Below, one piece after another: positions 35,426-43,586 of a stretch of 64,000 bases of DNA. The notes under the pieces were generated by a model that worked only from the letters and a program-made list of their open reading frames with translations, made no database searches and was not told where the DNA came from. The stretch's first letter is position 1; each line of letters opens with the position of its first letter. The DNA is taken from assembly GCA_002386525.1 (NCBI GenBank), contig DGIS01000021.1, positions 124,001-188,000 on the forward strand, read 5' to 3'. A program made the position numbers and the translations under genes. Origin of the DNA: Sphingobacterium sp. UBA4616 (GTDB lineage Bacteria > Bacteroidota > Bacteroidia > Sphingobacteriales > Sphingobacteriaceae).

Positions 35426-36712
35426 TTATGCATCGTCTTCGTCCAATTCCGGTTTTGGAAATTTATCCGTCACTGTGCTTAGCAATTCTCCATCTTCGAG
35501 TATGGTTTGTATGACATCGCCGGGTGATACTTGTGTAATCGACTGCAACAGTTTTCCATTAACTTTTGTAATTGAAAATCCCTGTTTTAATAATCGAATT
35601 GGATCAGCCAGCTGAATAATTCGCTCGGTATGCGCCAGCGCTGTCTTATGCTCGTAAAAGCGCAATTTTATCAAGGAGCTAAGTTCATGCTGAAATTGCT
35701 GAATGGCTGTTCTAGCGCTTTGTATTTCTCTTTTTCCGATCCATTGAATGTGCGTTGCGGTTTGAGATAGCATGTTGCGCTCTTCTTTAAACCGAGTAGC
35801 AATAAGTTGCTGTATTCGCTCCGCTGCCTTATCGACCGGAATAGCGAAATTGTGAAACTTTTGGATCAAAAAGTCGGCGAGCTCACTGGGGGTGATCGCA
35901 TTCTTATAAGCGACCATTTCGCTGACCGTATAATTTGTCGAATGTCCAATACCGGTTAATACTGGAATGGGAAACATCGCGATAGCCCGCGCCAGTAAAT
36001 AATTGTTATAACTAGAAAGACCGACTTCACCACCCCCGCCCCGGATAATGGCAACGACATCGTACAAGCTGATTTTTTCGGCAATAACGGCGAGTTGGTT
36101 GATAATGGAAGGCACTGACTTGTCACCCTGTAATAATGCGGGGAAGAGTGTGCATTCGATGCGGTAACCCCAAAGGTTTTGATTAATAATCTTGTAAAAA
36201 TCAGAAAGCCCCTTACTTGTTTCTACCGAAATGATCGCTAGTCGTTTGGGAACGGCTGGAAAGGCCAGCAACTTATTAGACTCATAAATGCCTTCTGCCT
36301 TCAGCTTTCGAATACTGTCCAACTTCTCCTTTTCAAGTTCGCCTAAGGTAAATGTCGGATCGATGTCAACAATGCGCAGGCTCAATCCGTACATCGGATC
36401 ATAGGAGATACTTGCCTGAAATAACATCGTAATTCCTTCTCGTAACGGTTCTTGAGCAATCTTAAGAAAACTGTTGTTGATACGGTTGTAATCGGTTTTC
36501 CATAAGATAGACCGCATTTCAGCGACAATTTTACCGTCCTGTTTTTCTACTAGCTCGGGATAACAATGGCCAGAATGGGTATAATGATTGAGCTTGTTCA
36601 TTTCCGCTTTAATCCAGTACAAACTCTTGTACCGCTCTGCAAGTGTCTTTTGGATACTGCGGCTAACTTCCAGTAAGGAAAATATGGTTTTATCTTGAAT
36701 CAATTCTGGCAT
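35426..36712 (-). CDS. xseA: Exodeoxyribonuclease VII large subunit
   Basis: A 428-residue nuclease subunit. The N-terminal OB-fold runs about 5-110 (TIFSLLEVSRSIQKTLAERY, YWIKAEM). The catalytic domain includes RLAIISVETSKGLSDFY, VVAIIRGGGG and TGIGHSTNYTV, then coiled coils and a C-terminal segment (LLKQGFSITKVNGK). The E. coli-type GHETD active-site box is GHSTN here, with Asp replaced by Asn and the His kept; I believe this form is usual in Bacteroidota, but I cannot confirm it. It is the first gene of the xseA-xseB unit. Confidence 0.93.
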   Translation of the reverse strand: MPELIQDKTIFSLLEVSRSIQKTLAERYKSLYWIKAEMNKLNHYTHSGHCYPELVEKQDGKIVAEMRSILWKTDYNRINNSFLKIAQEPLREGITMLFQASISYDPMYGLSLRIVDIDPTFTLGELEKEKLDSIRKLKAEGIYESNKLLAFPAVPKRLAIISVETSKGLSDFYKIINQNLWGYRIECTLFPALLQGDKSVPSIINQLAVIAEKISLYDVVAIIRGGGGEVGLSSYNNYLLARAIAMFPIPVLTGIGHSTNYTVSEMVAYKNAITPSELADFLIQKFHNFAIPVDKAAERIQQLIATRFKEERNMLSQTATHIQWIGKREIQSARTAIQQFQHELSSLIKLRFYEHKTALAHTERIIQLADPIRLLKQGFSITKVNGKLLQSITQVSPGDVIQTILEDGELLSTVTDKFPKPELDEDDA

Positions 36713-36941
36713 TAGTCAAACTTACAGAAAAAACCTTCAGGATGCAATCGGGCCCTGGCTAATCAAAGGCTATTTGAAATTCGCTTAAAGATTACTTGTA
36801 CCTCTAAAGTTAAAGGAAAAAGACATTTTAATTCGAAGACAGTTTAACGTAACAAAATTGATTTTTTTTAACCGTCCTGTATTCCTTGTGTATTTAATTC
36901 GTATTTTTATTTGATAGAACCTAAAAAACGATAAAAGCAGA

Positions 36942-38666
36942 ATGAAAAAAGGACTTTTTGGGGTGTTATTTGCAGGTTTGTTCTGTATTAGCCCCCTGTT
37001 TGCTCAATATAAATCCACCGTTAAAAATGAAACGATACTGTTTAATAACCGCGATCAGTTGCTGCCTTTGAAAAATCTAGATCGGCTTCGCATCGCTGTT
37101 GTTGTTCCCAATGCAGTAAAATATAATGTGTTTACAGAGCAGTTGGCCCGTTATGCAGACACTAAAGTTTTTGATTTTAGTAAATTCGATGAAGATATAA
37201 AATACTATAATACAATTATTGTCGCTGGAAAGGAAGATGACTTGGATGCAGATTGTCTCGCCCAGTTGAAACAGGCGGTATTAAACAATAAAAAAGTCAT
37301 CCTTTGTCATTTTTTCGAAAATGAAAAAAGCAAAAAGGCACTAACTGAACACATATCGTCTGACTTGATCGAATTATTAGCCCCTTTTTCAGAAACTGGA
37401 CAACGTCACGTCGCAATGTCAGTTTTTGGTGGAGTTCCCATCAGTGCTGGTGATGTCAAAACTACACAAACAAGACTGCAGTACGGCTCTGCGTCAAGCG
37501 CTCATCTGAATCTGGCGAAATTGACCAAGAAAATTGATGCTATTGCCCAAGAAGCCATTGATAAGCAAGCAACGCCTGGAGCTGTTGTCATGATCGTAAA
37601 AGATGGACAGGTTCTGCTGGAGAAATCTTATGGATTCCACAGCTATTCGAAAGCTATTCCTACAAAAACAAATGATATTTTCGATCTGGCATCTGTCAGT
37701 AAGATAGCAGGCACAACACCTGTAATTATGCGCCTTACAGAGCGGAATGTGATCAATTTGGATAGTACCATGGGCCATTACTTATGGCAGGCCAAGTATA
37801 CCAATAAAAAGGACATTAAACTGCGTTCCGTCATGTTGCACGAGGCCGGTTTTACACCCTTTATTCCCTTTTATAAATATCTGAAAGCTGGAGACGTCGT
37901 TTCAGTTCCGGATGCTAACCATCAAGTAAAAATGGCGGATAATAGCTATATCCTCAACGATTATTACCGTGATTTTATGTGGCCAGAGATGTTAAAATCG
38001 CCCGTAAAGCCCACAGGAAACTATGTATATAGCGATATCAGCATGTATGTGATGAAGGAAGTTGCAGAACATCAGACGGCTGAGCCGATGCAAGATTACG
38101 TGCAGGAGAACTTCTATAGGCCATTGGGCATGACGCGTGCTGGTTATCTTCCCAGAATACGTTTTGCAAAAGAAGAAATTGTTCCTACCGAACAAGATAC
38201 CTCTTTTCGAAAAACATTGTTAGAAGGCTATGTACACGATCAAGGTGCGGCAATGGCTGGAGGTATTGCCGGGCATGCCGGACTATTTGCTACCGCAAAC
38301 GATTTGGCGATCTATGGTCAGCTCTTACTCAATAGAGGAGAATACGGTGGGGAGCGCTACTTTAAAACGGAAACAATAGACTTATTTACATCCAGGCAAT
38401 CGACAAGCAGTCGCCGGGGGTTGGGTTTTGACCGTTGGGATCCCAATCCTAAAAATGAATATCCATCGAAGTTAGCAAATAGTTCCGTCTTTGGTCACAC
38501 AGGCTATACTGGAACATGTATCTGGATTGATCCACAAAATCAATTGATCTATATCTTTTTGTCCAATCGGGTACACCCTCAAGTGACGACCAAGCTTTTG
38601 GATCTGAATATCAGAAGCAGAATTCAGGATGCTATTTATGAATCGATCAATGAAAGTCAACGATGA
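36942..38666 (+). CDS. Exported serine hydrolase (beta-lactamase family) with an N-terminal GH3-like C-domain remnant
   Basis: A 574-residue protein with a signal peptide (to about 22, LFAQ). Residues 28-150 (NETILFNNRDQLLPLKNL.. RIAVVVPNA, IIVAGKEDDL) read like the C-terminal domain of family 3 glycosidases. Residues 195-570 form a class C beta-lactamase/DD-peptidase-like domain with S251-V-S-K254, YSD (about 366) and HTGYTGT. In related Bacteroidota a full GH3 enzyme is fused to this domain (about 970 residues, recollection); here the GH3 catalytic domain is missing. Its stop overlaps the start of the dipeptidase gene by 4 bases (ATGA), so the two are coupled. It is probably periplasmic and acts on peptidoglycan peptides. 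Confidence 0.85.
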   Translation: MKKGLFGVLFAGLFCISPLFAQYKSTVKNETILFNNRDQLLPLKNLDRLRIAVVVPNAVKYNVFTEQLARYADTKVFDFSKFDEDIKYYNTIIVAGKEDDLDADCLAQLKQAVLNNKKVILCHFFENEKSKKALTEHISSDLIELLAPFSETGQRHVAMSVFGGVPISAGDVKTTQTRLQYGSASSAHLNLAKLTKKIDAIAQEAIDKQATPGAVVMIVKDGQVLLEKSYGFHSYSKAIPTKTNDIFDLASVSKIAGTTPVIMRLTERNVINLDSTMGHYLWQAKYTNKKDIKLRSVMLHEAGFTPFIPFYKYLKAGDVVSVPDANHQVKMADNSYILNDYYRDFMWPEMLKSPVKPTGNYVYSDISMYVMKEVAEHQTAEPMQDYVQENFYRPLGMTRAGYLPRIRFAKEEIVPTEQDTSFRKTLLEGYVHDQGAAMAGGIAGHAGLFATANDLAIYGQLLLNRGEYGGERYFKTETIDLFTSRQSTSSRRGLGFDRWDPNPKNEYPSKLANSSVFGHTGYTGTCIWIDPQNQLIYIFLSNRVHPQVTTKLLDLNIRSRIQDAIYESINESQR

Positions 38667-39823
38667 TTAAGAGCCTCATATTACTAGGGCTAGCAATGAC
38701 AGCAGGTACTTCTATTGGATATAGCCAAAACTATAAAAAAATCCACCAGAATATGGTCGTCGTCGATGGACACAATGATGTGATTTATGCATCCATTTTT
38801 CAGGGGAAAGATATTGGCCAACGGTTAAAAACAGGTGCTACTGATTTGCCGCGGCTGCGGGAAGGGGGTGTCGATGTGCAGGTATTTGCGGTATGGTCCG
38901 ATGATGCTAAATGGAAGACCGGTGCATTCAAGCACGCAAATGACCAGATAGATGCCTTGGAAAAAATGATTGCGGCAAATACCGATAAAATAAGTCTGGC
39001 AAAGTCTTCACAAGCTATCGATTCGATAGTAAAAACAGGGAAAATAGCCGCTTTGATCGGTGTGGAAGGTGGAAATATGATTGAAGAAAGTTTGGATAAT
39101 CTTGAGCGACTTTATGCCCGTGGTGCCAAATATTTAACCTTGACCTGGAATTATAATTTGTCTTGGGCAAGTTGTGCCGCGATGGAATCGGACAAGATGG
39201 ATTCCAAGGATAAAGGGTTGACGGAGAAAGGTCGAACAATTATCCGGAAGATGAACGGACTGGGCATGATGGTTGATTTGTCCCATGGTGGCGAACAGAC
39301 CTTTTATGACGTATTGGCGGTATCGACAAAACCGATCTTGGTTTCCCATAGTAATGCCTTTGAATTATGTCCACATTTCCGAAACCTGAAAGACGCACAG
39401 TTGGAGGCGCTGAAAAGCAATGGGGGTGTGGTTGGTGTAAATTTTTATTCGGGTTTTTTGGATCCTGCCTATGAAGCTAGGCTTAAGAGTTTGTATCTAA
39501 GCAAATTTGGTGATGATGGGACATCAAAACTGAGTACTTGGTCTATGTATGAGAAGTTGCCAAAGAAACTTCAGCGACAGGCGGATGCTCCATTGTCGAA
39601 ATTATTGGATCATATCGATTATCTGGTCAAAAAAGTTGGTATTGATCACGTTGCGGTAGGCTCAGACTTCGATGGCATAGAATCCTCACCGCAAGGTCTG
39701 GAAGATGTTTCTAAATTTCCGCTATTGACTAAAGCACTGCTGGAGCGAGGGTATTCACATGTGGATATAGCGAAAATTATGGGACAAAATTTCTTGCGGA
39801 TTTTGAAAGAAAATGAAGAATAA
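38663..39823 (+). CDS. Membrane dipeptidase-type metallopeptidase (M19)
   Basis: A 386-residue exported protein (signal peptide to about 21, IGYSQ). M19 dipeptidase motifs are the metal pair VDGHNDV (about 35-38), the bridging Glu in IGVEGGNMIEESLDNL, and the His residues in VDLSHGG and PILVSHSN, plus VAVGSDFDGIESSP. It cleaves dipeptides, including D-amino-acid ones. It overlaps the serine hydrolase gene by 4 bases. The pair fits turnover of peptidoglycan peptides (inference). Confidence 0.92.
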   Translation: MIKSLILLGLAMTAGTSIGYSQNYKKIHQNMVVVDGHNDVIYASIFQGKDIGQRLKTGATDLPRLREGGVDVQVFAVWSDDAKWKTGAFKHANDQIDALEKMIAANTDKISLAKSSQAIDSIVKTGKIAALIGVEGGNMIEESLDNLERLYARGAKYLTLTWNYNLSWASCAAMESDKMDSKDKGLTEKGRTIIRKMNGLGMMVDLSHGGEQTFYDVLAVSTKPILVSHSNAFELCPHFRNLKDAQLEALKSNGGVVGVNFYSGFLDPAYEARLKSLYLSKFGDDGTSKLSTWSMYEKLPKKLQRQADAPLSKLLDHIDYLVKKVGIDHVAVGSDFDGIESSPQGLEDVSKFPLLTKALLERGYSHVDIAKIMGQNFLRILKENEE

Positions 39824-39945
39824 ACACTTCTTTTTTTTAAGGCTTTTCAGTACGTTCCGGTATACATGCCGCATTATTGAGGTATGTGTAATGGCTTGGG
39901 TAAGATGTAATGCGTGCGGCCATGTGATTACGCTTTTAACAGCTA

Positions 39946-39953
39946 TAAATTTG
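39946..39953 (+). promoter_or_regulatory. -7 box of radA
   Basis: TAAATTTG matches TAnnTTTG and sits 12 bases before the radA ATG. Confidence 0.5.
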
Positions 39954-39965
39954 TAAATTCGTAGC

Positions 39966-41351
39966 ATGGCAAAATCAAAATCAGCATACTTCTGTCAAAA
40001 TTGTGGCTATGAATCTCCCAAATGGATGGGACAATGTCCTTCCTGTAAGCAATGGAATAGCTTTGTTGAAGAAGTGGTCGAAAAAGGGAGTTCAAAAGTC
40101 CCCGAATGGCGTAGTTCTACAACTGGAGGCAATACGAAAAGGGCGAATAAAGCGGCTATTATTCACGAAATTGTTTACCAAGATGAGTCTCGTATATCCA
40201 CGCCTGATCAGGAGTTTAATCGGGTTCTTGGTGGCGGGATTGTTCCGGGGTCACTGGTGCTTATCGGTGGAGAACCTGGGATTGGAAAGTCAACGTTAAT
40301 GTTACAGTTAGCTTTATCCATTCCACAAGTCAAGACACTTTATATTTCCGGGGAGGAAAGTGAGCAGCAGATCAAGATGCGGGCCGAACGACTGTCACAG
40401 TCATCCAAAGCTAATTGCTATATCCTGACGGAAACATCCACGCAAAATATTTTCAAGCAGATCGAGACGGTACAGCCCAATGTCATTGTTATTGACTCGA
40501 TACAGACTTTACATTCCGCACAGATTGAATCCGCTCCGGGTTCGGTTTCTCAGGTTCGCGAATGTACCGCTGAATTGTTGCGGTTTGCCAAGGAGACAAG
40601 TACTCCCGTCTTTATTGTGGGGCATATCACCAAGGATGGATCGATTGCTGGTCCCAAGGTATTGGAGCATATGGTGGATACCGTACTTCAATTTGAAGGC
40701 GATCGTCACCATGTCTACCGCATTTTGCGAGCCGTAAAAAATCGCTTTGGATCGGCTTCAGAACTGGGCATTTACGAAATGCAGGGGTCAGGACTGCGGG
40801 AAGTGTCCAATCCTTCTGAGATTATGATTTCGCAACGCGACGAGCCAGTCAGTGGAGTTTCCATTGCGGCAATGCTGGAAGGGATGCGGCCGATGATGAT
40901 CGAGGTGCAGGCGCTGGTGAGCAACTCAGCATTTGGTACAGCACAGCGTTCTTCTACGGGGTACGATACGAAACGGTTAAATATGCTTTTGGCCGTTTTG
41001 GAGAAACGCTTTGGCTTTAGGCTGAGCGCACAAGATGTATTCCTGAATATCGCCGGTGGACTGCGCGTAGAAGATCCTGCAATCGATCTGGCCGTTGTGG
41101 TAGCGATTATTTCTTCACAACAAGATATACCGATTCGCTCTAATCTGACTTTCGCAGGTGAAGTTGGATTATCGGGCGAGATAAGAGCTGTAAATCGGAT
41201 TGAACAAAGAATACAAGAGGCTGAAAAGTTGGGTTTTGATGGTATATTTATTTCTAAATTCAATACCAAAGGCCTGGATGCGAAAAAATATACTATTGCA
41301 ATTCGGCCTGTCGCCAAGTTAGAGGATATATTCAGTGCCTTATTTGGTTAG
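39966..41351 (+). CDS. radA: DNA repair protein RadA (Sms)
   Basis: A 461-residue branch-migration ATPase. An N-terminal zinc finger (Cys10, Cys13, Cys24, Cys27) leads a RecA-like domain with Walker A GEPGIGKST and the KNRFGS box. A C-terminal Lon-protease-like domain follows (GGLRVEDPAIDLAVV). The length and start match the family. It converges on the TlpA-like gene through a shared terminator. Confidence 0.97.
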   Translation: MAKSKSAYFCQNCGYESPKWMGQCPSCKQWNSFVEEVVEKGSSKVPEWRSSTTGGNTKRANKAAIIHEIVYQDESRISTPDQEFNRVLGGGIVPGSLVLIGGEPGIGKSTLMLQLALSIPQVKTLYISGEESEQQIKMRAERLSQSSKANCYILTETSTQNIFKQIETVQPNVIVIDSIQTLHSAQIESAPGSVSQVRECTAELLRFAKETSTPVFIVGHITKDGSIAGPKVLEHMVDTVLQFEGDRHHVYRILRAVKNRFGSASELGIYEMQGSGLREVSNPSEIMISQRDEPVSGVSIAAMLEGMRPMMIEVQALVSNSAFGTAQRSSTGYDTKRLNMLLAVLEKRFGFRLSAQDVFLNIAGGLRVEDPAIDLAVVVAIISSQQDIPIRSNLTFAGEVGLSGEIRAVNRIEQRIQEAEKLGFDGIFISKFNTKGLDAKKYTIAIRPVAKLEDIFSALFG

Positions 41352-41478
41352 TAGAAGCGCCTTGTTTGGCTGGTAAATAAGCGTCTAGTAAGGATTACGG
41401 GATGTGTTTTACGCATCAGTTTGTGCAGAAAACCTTTTGCTGTAGTTTGCGTTGAGAAACACCGTCGTCATTAAACCT

Positions 41479-41516
41479 AAAAAGACCATGCGCTTTTAAA
41501 GGCATGGTCTTTTTAT
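41479..41516. terminator. Bidirectional terminator between radA and the thioredoxin gene
   Basis: A 13-bp stem AAAAAGACCATGC (41479-41491) / GCATGGTCTTTTT (41502-41514) with T and A flanks on both strands. Confidence 0.9.
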
Positions 41517-41536
41517 TGGAATTGATCATCTATAGG

Positions 41537-42220
41537 TTACTTTTTCAATACTTCTTTCAATTTTGCACGTAAAGCATCACCGTGTAAATTTTTCGCCACA
41601 ATTTTTCCATTGGGATCAATCAAGACGTTCTGGGGAATAGATTTTACACCATATAGCGTTCCGACATCATTCTGCCAACGTTTTAGATCCGAAACATGTC
41701 TCCAGTGTAGTTTATCGGCATGAATGGCTTTAATCCAGGAGTTGCGGTCCTTATCAAAGGATATTCCCAATATTTCAAAGTTTTCACCTTTGAATTGTTG
41801 GTATGTATTTACAAGATCTGGACTTTCTACGCGACAGTCCGGACACCAGGAGGCCCAAAAATCAAGAAGTACATATCTCCCTTTAAAATCCGAAAGTTTG
41901 ACGGGGTTTCCGCTGGTGTCATTTTGGGTAAATGCTGGTGCTATTTTTCCAATTTGAACGGTTTCTAACGTATTTAAATAATCTTGAAACTCTTTCCCTT
42001 CACTTGAGTTTTTTACAGTATTACTCAAGGAATTATAAAGTGCCTGAAGCTCTGTGTAAACAGGATCATAACCTCCGACTCTACGCAAGTCAACCAACGT
42101 AGAAATAGAATCGGGAGCAGCCTTAACACGAGCAATATACTCTCCTTTGGTAAGTTCCTTTTTTTGCGCTGATCCGAAGAATGGCAGAATCAAAAAAAGT
42201 AGTGTGATGTATTTTATCAT
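41537..42220 (-). CDS. TlpA-like thioredoxin-fold protein
   Basis: A 227-residue exported protein from ATG 42220 (signal peptide MIKYITLLFLILPFFGSAQ). A helical N-terminal segment is followed by an AhpC-TSA/TlpA domain: IGKIAPAFTQNDTSGNPVKLSDFKG, the redox site FWASWCPDC (Cys126, Cys129) and the cis-Pro SIPQNVLID. Family members keep periplasmic thiols reduced or serve cytochrome c maturation; the role here is not specified. The frame extends 14 codons upstream, but that part covers a -7 box (42244-42251) and lacks a signal peptide start. Confidence 0.9.
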   Translation of the reverse strand: MIKYITLLFLILPFFGSAQKKELTKGEYIARVKAAPDSISTLVDLRRVGGYDPVYTELQALYNSLSNTVKNSSEGKEFQDYLNTLETVQIGKIAPAFTQNDTSGNPVKLSDFKGRYVLLDFWASWCPDCRVESPDLVNTYQQFKGENFEILGISFDKDRNSWIKAIHADKLHWRHVSDLKRWQNDVGTLYGVKSIPQNVLIDPNGKIVAKNLHGDALRAKLKEVLKK

Positions 42221-42243
42221 ATTACTATTCTTATATATATTTA

Positions 42244-42251
42244 CAAATATA
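42244..42251 (-). promoter_or_regulatory. -7 box of the TlpA-like gene
   Basis: On the minus strand, TATATTTG ends 23 bases before the ATG at 42220. It supports choosing the internal ATG over the ATG at 42262. Confidence 0.5.
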
Positions 42252-42292
42252 AGAAAATCCACTAATTTAGTAGATTAATAAAATGTCAAAAA

Positions 42293-43441
42293 ATGAACTT
42301 CAACCTAACCTCTAAACTTCCGCATGTTGGTACGACGATTTTTACTAAGATGACCATGTTGGCCAATGCGCATCAGGCCTTAAATCTTTCCCAGGGTTTT
42401 CCCGATTTTGAAGCCGATCCGAGGTTGGTAAAATTGGTTACTGAGGCGATGCAAAAGGGATACAACCAATATGCACCAATGATCGGAGCACAGTCTCTAC
42501 GGGATGCAATCGTCAAAAAATATAATCAGATTTATAACGTTGAGGTCGATGCAACGGAAGAATTAACCATTACCTCAGGGGGGACGCAAGCCATTTTTAC
42601 GGCTATTGCTACCGTAATTAGACCGCAGGATGAGGTTATTATATTTGAACCTGCATACGATTGTTATGCGCCAACCATCGAACTGTTTGGCGGTAAGGTT
42701 GTGCCCGTCCGATTATTGGCGCCCGATTTTCAGATTGACTGGGATTACGTAGCAACATTAATGAACAGTAAAACGCGACTGATTATTATCAACAATCCGA
42801 ATAATCCAACGGGGAAAGTATTGGGTAAGGAAGAACTGATTAAGTTGGGAGCGCTATTGGAGGGGACTAGCATCCTGTTGCTGAGCGATGAGGTATACGA
42901 GCATATTGTGTTTGACGGGGCATCGCCGCAGTCGGTACTGGAAATACCTACTCTGCGTGAACGAAGTTTTGTTGTCGCCTCCTTCGGTAAGTTGTTGCAT
43001 ACTACAGGCTGGAAAATTGGTTACTGTATTGCCCCGCCGAAATTAACCCACGAATTCAGAAAAGTACATCAGTTCAACGTATTTAGTGTCAATACCCCTA
43101 TGCAATATGCTATAGCAGAGTATCTAGCCGATATAAGTTATGTAAAAAGTCTATCGGGCTTTTTTGAGCGTAAAAGAAATCTACTGAAAGAAGGATTAAA
43201 AGATTCACGTTTTACGATTCTTCCTTGTGAAGGGACTTATTTCTTGAATATAAATTATAGCGGCATTAGCAATGAAAAGGAATTTGAATTTGCCTGCTCC
43301 TTAACAACACAACATAAGATAGCAACAATTCCACTGTCCGCATTCTATAAAGAGGTTACAAATCAGCAGGTTTTACGCGTTTGCTTTGCGAAGAGGGAGG
43401 AAACATTATCAAAAGCGATAGCGATTTTGAATCAAATTTAA
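42293..43441 (+). CDS. PLP-dependent aminotransferase, methionine/kynurenine aminotransferase-like
   Basis: A 382-residue class I/II aminotransferase. ALNLSQGFPDFEADP, QYAPMIGAQSLRDAI, TSGGTQAIFTAI, NNPNNPTGKV and the PLP lysine Lys233 in SFGKLLHTTGWKIGY match the YbdL/methionine aminotransferase group closely. The substrate (methionine, kynurenine, glutamine) is inferred from that group. It is divergent from the TlpA-like gene and monocistronic. Confidence 0.9.
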   Translation: MNFNLTSKLPHVGTTIFTKMTMLANAHQALNLSQGFPDFEADPRLVKLVTEAMQKGYNQYAPMIGAQSLRDAIVKKYNQIYNVEVDATEELTITSGGTQAIFTAIATVIRPQDEVIIFEPAYDCYAPTIELFGGKVVPVRLLAPDFQIDWDYVATLMNSKTRLIIINNPNNPTGKVLGKEELIKLGALLEGTSILLLSDEVYEHIVFDGASPQSVLEIPTLRERSFVVASFGKLLHTTGWKIGYCIAPPKLTHEFRKVHQFNVFSVNTPMQYAIAEYLADISYVKSLSGFFERKRNLLKEGLKDSRFTILPCEGTYFLNINYSGISNEKEFEFACSLTTQHKIATIPLSAFYKEVTNQQVLRVCFAKREETLSKAIAILNQI

Positions 43442-43546
43442 AGGTGTTTGGGTCGCTAAAAATGTAGCTAAAAGGTTTTATTTAAAATATTGCTAAGAAA
43501 GAACTACTTTATTAAAATTTTACTTCAACTTGAGTCACTAATTTTA

Positions 43547-43554
43547 TAAATTTG
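43547..43554 (+). promoter_or_regulatory. -7 box of the NagB fusion gene
   Basis: TAAATTTG matches TAnnTTTG and lies 32 bases before the ATG at 43587. The -33 element is unclear. Confidence 0.45.
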
Positions 43555-43586
43555 TAATTCACGTTTATCAATATACCCATAAAAAA

